DNA from: Prochlorococcus sp. AG-355-P18
Lineage (GTDB): Bacteria; Cyanobacteriota; Cyanobacteriia; PCC-6307; Cyanobiaceae
DNA: 64,000 nt
Direction: 5' to 3'
NCBI GenBank assembly: GCA_003280515.1
Contig: QCER01000003.1
Span: 1 to 64,000 of the forward strand
Below, one piece after another: positions 9,002 to 19,935 of the stretch (its first letter is position 1; each line of letters begins with the position of its first letter). The translations under genes and the position numbers were made by a program. Under the pieces are notes generated by a model that was not told where the DNA came from, did no database searches, and saw only the letters and a program-made list of their open reading frames with translations.

Positions 9002-12000
9002 TTGCTCAATCTTTATAAGTCAAATAAAATTGAAGTAATTAGTGAGCTATTAGCAGAGGAATTAAAAATATGTCCTCCGCCTATAAATGAGAAATTAGAA
9101 ATAGTAGTCCCAAATTACTTTTTGGGGAATTGGTTACGTGAACAAATAACTATAAAAAACAAAATAAGTGCTCTTTATGAATTAAAGACAATATCCACGT
9201 ATACCGAATCTTTATTGACAAATTTTTTCCCTGCAATTGATATGAGCGCATGGAATTTTGAGTCAATTAAATGGGGCATTATTGATTCCTTGGAAGAATT
9301 AAATAGCTTTAAAGAATCATTTCCGCTTAGAAATTGGATTAATAAATATTTGGATAATCAAAAGACGATTGATGGAGACATATATAATCTGACAAAAAAG
9401 ATCACGAATAATTTTATTGATTATCTGATTTTTAGACCTGAAATGATTGCTCAATGGAATAGATATGAAATTAATTCATCTAATCTATTTAAGAATTTAA
9501 ACTCAGATCAATTTTGGCAACCTATTTTATATAAATTATTAGAGGAAAAAATATCTGAAAAGCCATCATGTTTATACATGATTGAAGTAATAAAGAATTT
9601 AAGAAAAATTAAAAAAGTTCAATTTCAAGCACCAAGTCAAATTTATATTTTTTCAGATAATAACTTATCTAAACTACATATTAATTTTTATTCAGAACTT
9701 TCAAAATTTATTAAGGTAAATTTGTATTTATTATCTCCTGGAGAAGATTTATGGAATAGAATAAATTGTCTTGAAGGTGAGTTGGAATTTGAAGATAATG
9801 AAAGTAAATTGAATTTAAATAATATAAATATTGAGAAAATATTTGGTAAATTTGGAGCAAACTTTCAGAAATTAATTGATGAAAATATTTATACAGAAGG
9901 TATAAATTTAAAAAATAATCTTATTTATCTCGATCCAACAACTAATTTTCATAATAAGAAAGATATTCCTCTTCTTAATCAAATACAAAAAAGACTAATT
10001 GATAATAATAGAGTTGATTTTATAGTAAGTGAAAGTGATGATTCAATATTACTTTGTGAGCATTTTAATCAGAATAGTCAATTTGAATATTTAAGAAATA
10101 AAATTATAGAAATAATTAATTCTTGCGAGAATATTAAATATAGTGATATTGCTGTTTTATCTCCACAAACTAATTTAATTAAACCTTATCTAAGGTACAT
10201 CTTTAATAATGAGTTAATTAATGGTGAAAAGATACCTTATTTTTTTATTGATGAGGATAATCATGACTCTTCAGGCATTTATGAATTTCTAATTGACATC
10301 ACTGAAATAGCAAGTGAAAAAATTACACTTGAAAAAATAGATTATATTCTTTCGAAAAAAGCAACTCAGAACATTTTTGATTTTAATCTTACTGAGAAGG
10401 ATGAAATTATTTTCTTACTTACCCAAGCGGGATTTCATTGGGGATTAGATGATAAAGAAAGATTAGGTGAAGAGAAAAATACTCTAGATTGGTGTATAAA
10501 TAGAATTACGTTAGGCTTAATTTATGACAAAGAAGTAAATTTAAGTACTTTTAATTTAAAACCATTTGGTTATAAAAATATAAGTTTGGATTTGCATAAA
10601 TGGGTTAAAATATTAATTCATTTAAAAAAATATATTAATTTGATAAGGGGATCTTTTTCTTACTCGAATTGGGTTGAAAAGATAAAGTTTATATTAAAAA
10701 GTATTGCTGATTCTAATGCAAATTTCAATTTAGAAATTAGTGAACTAAATAGAATTCTTGATAATCACTCAATACCTTTAATACCTGATGATCTTATCTT
10801 GTTAAAAGTTTTTAGAGAAATTTTAATTTCTTGCATAAATAAAGTTAGATATCAAAGCAAATCACGAGTTAACAAGATTCTAATAAGTGATATTGAAAAT
10901 TCAAGGCATATTCCACATAAGGTTATCTTCCTAATAGATATGAATAGTGTTAATTATCCAAAATTACCAAAGAATGAAAACATCAATTTATTAAAAAACA
11001 AATATCATTTGGGTGACCCATCAGTTTTTGAAAGAGAGAAATATGCATTTCTGGAGTTGTTAATTGCCTGCAGAGATAAATTTATAGTTACTTGGGTAAA
11101 TAGTGATAAAGACAATAAAAAATTAGATGTTTCTTTTCCTATAAAAGAGTTAATTTCTTTTTTTGATAGTTTCTTAAACCAAAGCCAAAGAGAACTTATA
11201 ATAAAAGATTCTGATTTAAATAAAAATGAAATAATTGATCTTGATAAATCTAAGATTGTTAAAAGTAATTATTCTTTAATAGGAAATATAAATTGGGATG
11301 AAAAAAAATCTGATATTAAAAATTACAAATTATCAGAGTTGATTTATTGGTTCAAAACTCCTCAAAAATATTGGCTTAATAAAAACAATATTTCTCCCAA
11401 GGAAATATTTATTCATCATCCAGATGAGGAGTATGTAAGCAATCTTCAAAAATCGCAACTAATTACAAAAATAATCCAGCAAGTAGAGATTGATAGTCAT
11501 AATATTATTGATGATTTAAATCAATTAAATATTAATGATCAATTGGCTGAAAATGGTATTATTATGGCCAAAAATAGTATTTTTACAAAAGAAAAAGAAA
11601 TCAAAGACTTATTAAGTAGTCTATCTGCAAGTTTGGATCAACATAATAAGATTAATAAAATGTATGTTAAGTTAAATGCGAATAAAGAAGAATATTTAAT
11701 CGCTGATGACACCGTAATTGAATTAATTCATGCGAAGTTAAGTTTAAGTCGTTTGACTGAGGCTTGGATAAAATTACTCTTTATTTCTTCTTTAAAGAGG
11801 AATATAAAAAGGACTAAAGTGATTTTTAGAACAGAAAATAATTATAAATCGCAAATTATTCAATCACCAGGAGCAACTGAATCAAATCTAATTTTGGAGG
11901 AGTACATAAATATTTTTAAAAATTATTCTGAAAAATGTTTACCTCTTCCTCCAGAAAGTGCTTATAAATATGTAGAAGCAAAAATAAAATCAAAAAATGA

Positions 12001-12184
12001 AAAAAAAGCTTTTACAGATAAATGGATTGGTAATAAAAATTTTTCTAAAGGAGAAAGAGATAATATCGAAATGAAAATGTGTTTTGGTAATGAAAAAGAA
12101 CCAGATTTCTTTCTTGGAAATAATAATTTTGATCAATTATCATGCAGATTATATGGTCCTCTAATTAAAGCATTAAAGAAATAA
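9002..12184 (+). CDS. recC: Exodeoxyribonuclease V gamma subunit RecC (divergent)
   Basis: 1060-aa ORF; N-terminal VVPNYFLGNWLREQI; KVIFLIDMNSVNYPKLPKN...DPSVFEREKYAFLELLIACRDKFIVTWVN; followed by recB and recD. Confidence 0.9.
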   Translation: MLNLYKSNKIEVISELLAEELKICPPPINEKLEIVVPNYFLGNWLREQITIKNKISALYELKTISTYTESLLTNFFPAIDMSAWNFESIKWGIIDSLEELNSFKESFPLRNWINKYLDNQKTIDGDIYNLTKKITNNFIDYLIFRPEMIAQWNRYEINSSNLFKNLNSDQFWQPILYKLLEEKISEKPSCLYMIEVIKNLRKIKKVQFQAPSQIYIFSDNNLSKLHINFYSELSKFIKVNLYLLSPGEDLWNRINCLEGELEFEDNESKLNLNNINIEKIFGKFGANFQKLIDENIYTEGINLKNNLIYLDPTTNFHNKKDIPLLNQIQKRLIDNNRVDFIVSESDDSILLCEHFNQNSQFEYLRNKIIEIINSCENIKYSDIAVLSPQTNLIKPYLRYIFNNELINGEKIPYFFIDEDNHDSSGIYEFLIDITEIASEKITLEKIDYILSKKATQNIFDFNLTEKDEIIFLLTQAGFHWGLDDKERLGEEKNTLDWCINRITLGLIYDKEVNLSTFNLKPFGYKNISLDLHKWVKILIHLKKYINLIRGSFSYSNWVEKIKFILKSIADSNANFNLEISELNRILDNHSIPLIPDDLILLKVFREILISCINKVRYQSKSRVNKILISDIENSRHIPHKVIFLIDMNSVNYPKLPKNENINLLKNKYHLGDPSVFEREKYAFLELLIACRDKFIVTWVNSDKDNKKLDVSFPIKELISFFDSFLNQSQRELIIKDSDLNKNEIIDLDKSKIVKSNYSLIGNINWDEKKSDIKNYKLSELIYWFKTPQKYWLNKNNISPKEIFIHHPDEEYVSNLQKSQLITKIIQQVEIDSHNIIDDLNQLNINDQLAENGIIMAKNSIFTKEKEIKDLLSSLSASLDQHNKINKMYVKLNANKEEYLIADDTVIELIHAKLSLSRLTEAWIKLLFISSLKRNIKRTKVIFRTENNYKSQIIQSPGATESNLILEEYINIFKNYSEKCLPLPPESAYKYVEAKIKSKNEKKAFTDKWIGNKNFSKGERDNIEMKMCFGNEKEPDFFLGNNNFDQLSCRLYGPLIKALKK

Positions 12185-12187
12185 AAA

Positions 12188-12661
12188 ATGTCTAAATTTA
12201 AATTAAAAAAATTTTTTAAAGCTGCTTATGATCTAATACTTGTTTTTTTACAGTTCTTCATTATTAGTCTTCATTTTTTTCAATGGGAATTTCTTCCACA
12301 AAAAAAAATTATTCAAACAAGTCCTACTTCTTATTTCCTAGGTATTTTAATTATAATAATCGCTTTCGTAATAATGTTAGTTTCATTTAAAGACTTAGGT
12401 AGAAATTTATCCCCTTTCCCAAGACCTATAAACAATAGCAATCTAGTTACTACAGGTATTTATCGATTCACACGTCATCCTATGTACTATTCTTTAATAG
12501 TAATTTCCATTGGAGTTTTTATAATAAAATTATCTATTTATTATTTATTTTTGACAATAAGTTTAGCTTTAATAATTAAATTTAAGATTGCCTTGGAAGA
12601 GAAATATTTAATGAATAAATTTAAAAATTACTTACTTTATAAAAATGAGGTCAAAGTTTAA
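12188..12661 (+). CDS. Isoprenylcysteine carboxylmethyltransferase/PEMT-like membrane protein
   Basis: TM segments plus LVTTGIYRFTRHPMYYSL...EEKYLMNKF motif of the ICMT/phospholipid methyltransferase superfamily. Confidence 0.85.
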   Translation: MSKFKLKKFFKAAYDLILVFLQFFIISLHFFQWEFLPQKKIIQTSPTSYFLGILIIIIAFVIMLVSFKDLGRNLSPFPRPINNSNLVTTGIYRFTRHPMYYSLIVISIGVFIIKLSIYYLFLTISLALIIKFKIALEEKYLMNKFKNYLLYKNEVKV

Positions 12662-12673
12662 TTAAATAAAGAA

Positions 12674-15600
12674 ATGCATATTAATCAAATTAAATTAGAT
12701 AATAAGTTTAAATTAGTAGAAGCAAGTGCAGGAACTGGTAAAAGTTTTACTTTAGCTCACATAGTTTTAAGAAATGTTTTGGAGAAAAAAGTTAAACCAG
12801 ATGAGATACTCTTGCTAAGTTTTACAAAAAATACTTGTTCTGAATTAAGAGATAAAATACTCTCGAGATTTCATAATCTCAAATTATATTTGCAAAGTCA
12901 TAATGAAAGTAAGATAGATAATACTCTTAAGGATTGGTATCTAAATTTTAAGGATAAAGATAAATCTAAGGAAAAAATAATTTCCGAAATTGATAATTTT
13001 ATAAATCAATTCTATAAGTTAAAAGTAACTACTTTTCATGCTTTTTGTAATGATATTATTGATGAATATAGTATTGAAATAGGCGTCACTCAAGATCCAT
13101 ATATTGAGAATAATATTGATAATTTGTATAAAGATGTAATAGATAATTTGTGGATTGATGATTTTCTTAATCTTAATCATGAGATTATTTCAGTAGTCAA
13201 CAAAAAAAAAATAAGTTCTAGACTTGGAAGTAGGATCAATAAGTCATTTTTTGTAGAAATTTTAAAAAATATAGATCAAGAAAATATCTGTAAATTTCAA
13301 ATAAATAATAAATATAAGATTATTGATTTAAATAATTATTTTAATGAATTTTTTTATTTAAATTGGAACGAGTTTTGTTTTGAATGGAATAAGAAAGGTA
13401 AGGAATTATTTTTACAACTCATAGAGTTGGGAAAATTAATTAAGGAGAGTGGTGGAAAAAGTCAAATATATGCTGCAAAACCAAGAAATGATAAGTTTAA
13501 TCAAATAAATTGTTGGATTGAAGAGATTAACAAAAGGCTTAATTCTAAAAATGTTATTGATTTTATATATGATATTTCTAAGGATGATCTTCTATATAAA
13601 TATTTTTACAATGAAAATATATCTAAAGAAATTAATAAACATAATCTAAAATTAGATTTTACTAAATTTAATTTATTACAAGATAAAATTTATAAAATAA
13701 AAGAAGGTTTCTTTACTGAATTTGTAAGAATATTTACCCAATTAGCTTATATAAAATTACTTGAATTAAAGAAAAGTTATTCTATTTTTAACTTCAATGA
13801 TCTTATAAAGACTGTGGAAAATACATTTCTGGATTCGGAAATTAGTAATAGTAATACTCTATCTAAAATTCAAAAAAGATTTAAATGTGTCTTAGTTGAT
13901 GAGTTCCAAGATACAGATATTACTCAGTGGAATTTAATAAAAAAGTTCTTTAATACAAAAAATCATTTTTTACTTTGCGTAGGTGATCCAAAACAAGCGA
14001 TTTACAAATTTAGAGGTGGAGATATTGAAACTTACTTAGATGCAAGATCTAATGCAATCGAAGTTTTTAGTCTTACAGATAACTATAGATCCTCAAAAAA
14101 GTTAATCGATGTTCTTAATAAACTTTATAAAAATGGACTTAAACAATCAAAACTAAATTATAGTAAATTAACCTCAAGAATTAATGAAAATATTAATCCT
14201 GAATTTAAATTTAAGGATGTATTTGAAATTGTAGAATTCTCAAAAAAAGAGACTGATATAGAGGATCTTGTAACTCATTACATAGTTAACTTTATTTTAA
14301 ATAATAAAGAAATTGATATTAATAAAATTGCGATTCTTACATTAAATAATTCGCAATGCTTAGATTTGAAAAAAAAATTAAATCAGTTTAACCTTCCATG
14401 CAAAATTCAAAATAAACAAAATATTTTTGATACAGAAGCAAGTTCTCTACTATTTTTATTCATTGAATGTTTATTAAATCCAAGGTCTTTAAAAAATATA
14501 ACTTTGCTTGCTACTTCAAAGTTTATAGAAATAAAGTTAGAAGATTTAATTGATCAAGGAATTAGTAATACTTTAGAAAGTTTAATTAATAAATGCATTA
14601 CTTGGTCCAATGAACTAAGAGAAAAAGGGTTTTTAAACATTGTTAATGAACTACTTATAAATTACAAGTCATCCTCGATTATTCAAGATTCAGATTTAAA
14701 TTCAAATTTATTTCAACTTTCAGAAATTGTTGAAATAGAATTAATAAATAATGATTTTGATCTCAATATAGTCTTCAACTGGTATAAAAATCAGTTAGAT
14801 CATATTTTAAGAATTTCTACTGGAGAAGATTTTTTGACGAAAGATTATAATCTTCAAAATGGAATAAATCTTTCTACCATTCATAGTAGTAAGGGCCTCG
14901 AATTTGAAATAGTCTTGTGTCCATATCTCTCAATTATTTCAAATAAGTCAAATAAAATTAAAGGACCTCTTTGGAAATCATATATTGACAGAAACATATA
15001 CGTTAATATTTCTAATAACTGCGCGAAGGTTGAAAAAATTAAATTAATAGAAGAAGAAGATTTATTTAAAGAGAGTGAGAGGTTAATTTATGTAGCACTT
15101 ACAAGGAGCAAATATAAGCTTATTGTTTTTAATGATTCAGAGGATAAAAATAATATTTTAAATAATGATTTATTTAATAATTTGGAAAATATCAATATTT
15201 ATAAGTCTACTTTTGAAGTCAGAATAGAAAAAGAGAAAATAAAAGAGGTTTTTTCTAAGTTCGAAACTAACCGAATGAATAATAATCTTTGGAAAATCGA
15301 TAACCTTAATAAAAAAATATCTAATGTATTTAATTCTGATCAATTTATTTCTTATTCAAGTTATTCTTCTTGGATACGTAAAGATAAAAATAATGATGCA
15401 GTCATTAATCAATATAAGGATTATGAAGATAATATATCAATTATCAATGATTCTAATTTTACGAATTCAAAGAATTATCCTAATTATTTTTCTTATCCAA
15501 ATCCCTTAAGTGAATTTCCAAAAGGAACTATTGCTGGTACTTGCCTGCACAAAATAATAGAAAGATTTGAATTTAGAAATGATAATAATCAAGCATTAAT

Positions 15601-16300
15601 TGATTTAATTATTGAGGAATTGAACTTTCATCAAATCGATACTTCTTTAGCTTTTAAAGTAAAAGATGCGATTTTGAGAATCATAAATATATCTTTAGGA
15701 AGAGAATTACAAAATAAGAAACTAGTTGATATTCCAAATGAATACTTAATTAAGGAACTCAAATATGATTTAACCCTATCTTATGAAGGTAGAAATATTA
15801 ATTCTAGTGACATATCAAATTGCTTTTTTTTAGATCAGGAATATGAATTTGGTGAAGAATATGCAAATAAAATAAATGATCTTCAAATTATGAATAAAGG
15901 CTTTCATTCAGGATGTATTGATTGTATTTTCCCTGTAGGAAATAAATTAGAAGATAGTAAATGGTGGGTAATTGATTGGAAAAGTAATTTGATTTCTGAT
16001 AGTAATAATAGTGATTGTTTACCAATAAACTATAACTATGAAAACATGAGAAATGAAATGATTAAACATCATTATCCATTGCAATCTCATCTTTATTTAT
16101 TAGCACTGCATAGATTATTAAAGTGGCGAATTAAAAATTATCAACCACATAAACATCTGGGAGGATATATTTATTTGTTTTTAAAGGGATTACCAGATTT
16201 TGAATTATTTGAAAAATCTAAGTCTGAAGATATATCTCCAGGTATTTTTATTAGCAAAGCACCTTTAAAAAGAATTAATTATTTAGATAACCTTTTTTAG
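12674..16300 (+). CDS. recB: Exodeoxyribonuclease V beta subunit RecB
   Basis: Walker A VEASAGTGKSFTLAHIVLRNVL; VLVDEFQDTDITQWNLI; VGDPKQAIYKFRGGDIETYLDA; C-terminal nuclease WWVIDWKSN...YPLQSHLYLLALHRLL. Confidence 0.97.
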   Translation: MHINQIKLDNKFKLVEASAGTGKSFTLAHIVLRNVLEKKVKPDEILLLSFTKNTCSELRDKILSRFHNLKLYLQSHNESKIDNTLKDWYLNFKDKDKSKEKIISEIDNFINQFYKLKVTTFHAFCNDIIDEYSIEIGVTQDPYIENNIDNLYKDVIDNLWIDDFLNLNHEIISVVNKKKISSRLGSRINKSFFVEILKNIDQENICKFQINNKYKIIDLNNYFNEFFYLNWNEFCFEWNKKGKELFLQLIELGKLIKESGGKSQIYAAKPRNDKFNQINCWIEEINKRLNSKNVIDFIYDISKDDLLYKYFYNENISKEINKHNLKLDFTKFNLLQDKIYKIKEGFFTEFVRIFTQLAYIKLLELKKSYSIFNFNDLIKTVENTFLDSEISNSNTLSKIQKRFKCVLVDEFQDTDITQWNLIKKFFNTKNHFLLCVGDPKQAIYKFRGGDIETYLDARSNAIEVFSLTDNYRSSKKLIDVLNKLYKNGLKQSKLNYSKLTSRINENINPEFKFKDVFEIVEFSKKETDIEDLVTHYIVNFILNNKEIDINKIAILTLNNSQCLDLKKKLNQFNLPCKIQNKQNIFDTEASSLLFLFIECLLNPRSLKNITLLATSKFIEIKLEDLIDQGISNTLESLINKCITWSNELREKGFLNIVNELLINYKSSSIIQDSDLNSNLFQLSEIVEIELINNDFDLNIVFNWYKNQLDHILRISTGEDFLTKDYNLQNGINLSTIHSSKGLEFEIVLCPYLSIISNKSNKIKGPLWKSYIDRNIYVNISNNCAKVEKIKLIEEEDLFKESERLIYVALTRSKYKLIVFNDSEDKNNILNNDLFNNLENINIYKSTFEVRIEKEKIKEVFSKFETNRMNNNLWKIDNLNKKISNVFNSDQFISYSSYSSWIRKDKNNDAVINQYKDYEDNISIINDSNFTNSKNYPNYFSYPNPLSEFPKGTIAGTCLHKIIERFEFRNDNNQALIDLIIEELNFHQIDTSLAFKVKDAILRIINISLGRELQNKKLVDIPNEYLIKELKYDLTLSYEGRNINSSDISNCFFLDQEYEFGEEYANKINDLQIMNKGFHSGCIDCIFPVGNKLEDSKWWVIDWKSNLISDSNNSDCLPINYNYENMRNEMIKHHYPLQSHLYLLALHRLLKWRIKNYQPHKHLGGYIYLFLKGLPDFELFEKSKSEDISPGIFISKAPLKRINYLDNLF

Positions 16301-16301
16301 A

Positions 16302-18005
16302 ATGACTAAAACTACTAACGATATTGAAAAGTTCCAATACGATCATATATTTAATTTAATCTTAGGTATTTTCAAATTTAGTGAAAAAAAATATGGAAAT
16401 TTCGTAAAAGATGTAATAAGAATTTTATTAGAGTTTGAAAAAAATGGTGAAACTATTATTCATGTTGATAATAGTTTAATAATCTTTGAATTATTAGAAG
16501 ATGGATGGCCCAATAAACATATAGATGTTCTAAAAAATATAGGTTTGATTGGTTCCCCTCATTCTCCATTCATATTAGTAAATAGAAAATTATCCTTATC
16601 AAAATGGTCAAAAAAGATAGAAAGAGTTATGTATTCATTTCTAAAAAAAATAAATACCGATAATTTAATGAACTCAATAATTTTTAAAGATGATAATAAA
16701 ATTGATCAAATTAAAAATATATTTAAATATTCAAACTTAGTTTTCCTTCAAGGAGGACCAGGTACGGGTAAAACTACTTTAATAATAAAGTTAATACTAG
16801 AACTCCTTCAAATTGATAATTTTTTAAATATTGGTTTGTCTGCTCCAACTGGTAAAGCTACAGCTCGTTTAAAAGAAGCTCTTAATGATAAAAAAAGTAT
16901 TTTCTTTAGCAAATTTCTAGACCAAATAGAATTTCAAACTTTACATAGATGGATTTTAAATTCTCAAAATAAATCTCTTAAGTTGAAATTTAAACTAAAA
17001 GAGCTTGATATTTTCATAATTGATGAAATGTCGATGGTTAATATCGATTTGATTGAATCAGTTTTAAATTTACTAGCAAAGGATTGTAAAATTATTTTAG
17101 TTGGAGATAAAAATCAATTGTCTCCAGTAAATAACTGTTCTATATGGAATTATTTGTTTGAATATTCCGATAATAGTTCAATTAAATCTTGTGTAGTAAA
17201 TTTAGAAAAAACTTATAGAAATATTGGAGATATAGCATTAATTAGTAGTTTAATATTTAATAATGATTTTTCTTTACTTAATCAAAAGATAAAAAAATTA
17301 GAAAAAGATAATAATTCAAAAGAAATTACTATCTCAAAGAGTAGAGAAAAAGATATTCCAAAAGATCTATTATTTTCGATAACAAGTCATCTGAAACAGT
17401 TAAATATTTCTACTTCAAATTTAAGTAAAAAAAAATATATATTTAATGAGAGTATTGATAATTTATTGCTTAATGAAAAAGATTTAGTTGATAAGATCTT
17501 TCTGGATTTACAAAGTCACTTGATTTTATGCGAAAAAAATTCCGGAATATGGAGTGTTGAATATTTGAATGAAATTGTTTTTGGTCAAAAAAAAAACTAT
17601 GACCTTAAAACTCTTAAAGAGGGTGTTCCTATCATGTGTACAAAAAATAATAATGAACTTGGATTGTCAAATGGGGATATGGGAGTACTTATAGGTTTAA
17701 AAAATAAAAGAAAATATCTTTTTAGAAAATTTAATGATAATAACGAAGAAATTGTCGCATTAATTGATCCATCTAATTTAGAAAATGTTGTTCCAGCAAT
17801 AGCCATTACTATTCATAAATCTCAAGGAAGTGAATCTGAAAAAGTAAACATTTTGTGGTCCCAAAATTATAGAAGAAATCAATATGCTGTAAAAGAAAAA
17901 AAAGATTATCAAAATATCTTTTGCAGAGATAATTTTGAAAGAAGGTTATTTTATACTGCTGTTACAAGAGCGAAAAAATCTTTAAATATATATTATTTAA
18001 ATTAA
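16302..18005 (+). CDS. recD: Exodeoxyribonuclease V alpha subunit RecD
   Basis: FLQGGPGTGKTT, IIDEMSMV, AITIHKSQGSE, LFYTAVTRAKKSL. Confidence 0.96.
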   Translation: MTKTTNDIEKFQYDHIFNLILGIFKFSEKKYGNFVKDVIRILLEFEKNGETIIHVDNSLIIFELLEDGWPNKHIDVLKNIGLIGSPHSPFILVNRKLSLSKWSKKIERVMYSFLKKINTDNLMNSIIFKDDNKIDQIKNIFKYSNLVFLQGGPGTGKTTLIIKLILELLQIDNFLNIGLSAPTGKATARLKEALNDKKSIFFSKFLDQIEFQTLHRWILNSQNKSLKLKFKLKELDIFIIDEMSMVNIDLIESVLNLLAKDCKIILVGDKNQLSPVNNCSIWNYLFEYSDNSSIKSCVVNLEKTYRNIGDIALISSLIFNNDFSLLNQKIKKLEKDNNSKEITISKSREKDIPKDLLFSITSHLKQLNISTSNLSKKKYIFNESIDNLLLNEKDLVDKIFLDLQSHLILCEKNSGIWSVEYLNEIVFGQKKNYDLKTLKEGVPIMCTKNNNELGLSNGDMGVLIGLKNKRKYLFRKFNDNNEEIVALIDPSNLENVVPAIAITIHKSQGSESEKVNILWSQNYRRNQYAVKEKKDYQNIFCRDNFERRLFYTAVTRAKKSLNIYYLN

Positions 18006-18111
18006 AATTTTATTTTTGATAAATTAGTAATATCCTAACCTCAAGATGTTAGATTAATAATTCGGCTCTGTAAGGCTCATCAACAATTTAAGTCAATTTA
18101 GATATTTGTTG

Positions 18112-18140
18112 AATGCCTAATCAGAAGATTATTAGGCATT
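18112..18140 (+). promoter_or_regulatory. Hairpin immediately upstream of the DEAD-box helicase start codon
   Basis: AATGCCTAAT-CAGAAGATT-ATTAGGCATT, perfect 10-bp inverted repeat ending 4 nt before ATG 18145. Confidence 0.6.
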
Positions 18141-18144
18141 TAGA

Positions 18145-19926
18145 ATGGCTTTAAAAAAAGATAGTAACTCTCTTGGTAGTGAGCAGGAAAATCCTAAGAA
18201 TGAAGATTCTTCCCTACTAGAGTTCAAGAACGCAGAAAACAAAAAAGAAATTGAATCACAACTATTGGAAGTATCTAAAGGAGATGATAATGAGAATGGA
18301 TTTCAAGATTTTGGTTTTAATCAATCGATCTTAAACTCGTTAAAAAATAAAGGATATAAAAATCCAACTCCCATCCAAAAAGCTGCAATTCCCGAACTAA
18401 TGTTAGGTAGGGATTTACTAGGACAAGCGCAAACAGGAACAGGAAAGACTGCAGCTTTCGCATTACCATTAATTGAAAAACTTAAAGATAATAAAGAATT
18501 AAATGCCAAGGTTTTAGTTATGACTCCTACAAGAGAATTAGCAACTCAAGTGGCAGAATCTTTTAAAAGTTATAGTTCTGAATCTAGTAATTTTAAAACG
18601 GTTCCAATATATGGAGGTACCGACTATCGAAATCAAATTTCTGCATTAAAAAGAAAAGTTGATGTAGTAGTTGGAACCCCTGGCCGAATAATGGATCATA
18701 TAAGGCAGGGGAATTTTAAAATTAAAGATATAAATTGTCTTGTTTTAGATGAAGCAGATGAAATGTTAAACATGGGTTTTCTTGAAGATATTGAATGGAT
18801 AATTGATCAACTTCCCGAAAATAAGCAGATGGTATTGTTTTCAGCAACAATGCCTAGTGAGATAAGAAATATAGCAAAAAAATATCTAAATAATCCCGCC
18901 GAAATATTAATCAAAAGTGTCAAAAATGAAACTCAATTAATTTCGCAAAAATTTCTATATGTACAAAGGCATCATAAGTTAGATGCTTTAAAAAGAATAC
19001 TAGAACTTAATAACGAGGGAGTAATTATTTTTGTAAGGACAAAACTACTTACTACTTCAATAGCTGAAGCTTTAGAGAATTCAGGTCATACTGTGGCAGT
19101 ACTTAATGGAGATATACCTCAAAATCAAAGAGAAAATACCGTAGATAGATTGAAAAAAGGATTTATTAATATCCTTGTTGCAACTGATGTCGCGGCTAGA
19201 GGATTAGATGTTGAGAGGATAAAACTTGTTGTTAATTACGATTTTCCTTTTGACAAGGAAACATATACTCATAGAATTGGAAGAACTGGAAGGGCAGGAA
19301 GATCAGGAGAAGCAATTTTATTTGTTAATCAAAGAGAAAAACATTTTCTAAGAAACTTAGAAAACTCAACAAGAACCAAGATTGAAGAAATTAATATACC
19401 GAGTAATAAAATAATAAATGAAAAAAGGATGGAGAAACTTATAGATAATGTTAATGAGAGTTCTTTAGCTAAAGATGAAAATGAAGAAAATAAAGCTTTG
19501 ATTATTGATGTACTAGATAATTTAAAAGAAAAATACTCTATGGATGACTCAAATATTGCAATGGCTGCGATTAATTTAGTAATAGGTAATAAATCATTTT
19601 TTGTTAATGAAGATGATTCTTGGATTAATAAACAAAATAATACTGATCGAAATAGATCAAATAGAAATAGTAATAACCGTATGAGAAATTCAAATAGAAG
19701 AAATAATTATCAAAATGATTCTTTTGAAACCTACAAATTTAACTTTGGAAAATTTGATGGAGTTAGAGTTGCAAATATTATATCCTCAATCTGTAATTCA
19801 ACTAATATAAATGGTAGATCCATAGGTAAGATACAGATTTTTAATGATTACAGTTTGGTAGATTTACCCAGAGATCTGCATAGAGAAACTAAAAATAAAT
19901 TAAAAAAAATTAAAGTCAGAAACTAA
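18145..19926 (+). CDS. deaD: DEAD-box ATP-dependent RNA helicase (DeaD/CsdA type)
   Basis: AQTGTGKTAAFALPL, PTRELATQVA, VLDEADEML, SAT, HRIGRTGRAGR; Asn/Arg-rich linker and C-terminal RNA-binding-like domain. Confidence 0.96.
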   Translation: MALKKDSNSLGSEQENPKNEDSSLLEFKNAENKKEIESQLLEVSKGDDNENGFQDFGFNQSILNSLKNKGYKNPTPIQKAAIPELMLGRDLLGQAQTGTGKTAAFALPLIEKLKDNKELNAKVLVMTPTRELATQVAESFKSYSSESSNFKTVPIYGGTDYRNQISALKRKVDVVVGTPGRIMDHIRQGNFKIKDINCLVLDEADEMLNMGFLEDIEWIIDQLPENKQMVLFSATMPSEIRNIAKKYLNNPAEILIKSVKNETQLISQKFLYVQRHHKLDALKRILELNNEGVIIFVRTKLLTTSIAEALENSGHTVAVLNGDIPQNQRENTVDRLKKGFINILVATDVAARGLDVERIKLVVNYDFPFDKETYTHRIGRTGRAGRSGEAILFVNQREKHFLRNLENSTRTKIEEINIPSNKIINEKRMEKLIDNVNESSLAKDENEENKALIIDVLDNLKEKYSMDDSNIAMAAINLVIGNKSFFVNEDDSWINKQNNTDRNRSNRNSNNRMRNSNRRNNYQNDSFETYKFNFGKFDGVRVANIISSICNSTNINGRSIGKIQIFNDYSLVDLPRDLHRETKNKLKKIKVRN

Positions 19927-19935
19927 TGATAGAGA

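Noticed and set aside
15324-15509. Short Ile/Leu-rich ORF inside recB
   Set aside because: Frame-shifted AT-rich low-complexity translation
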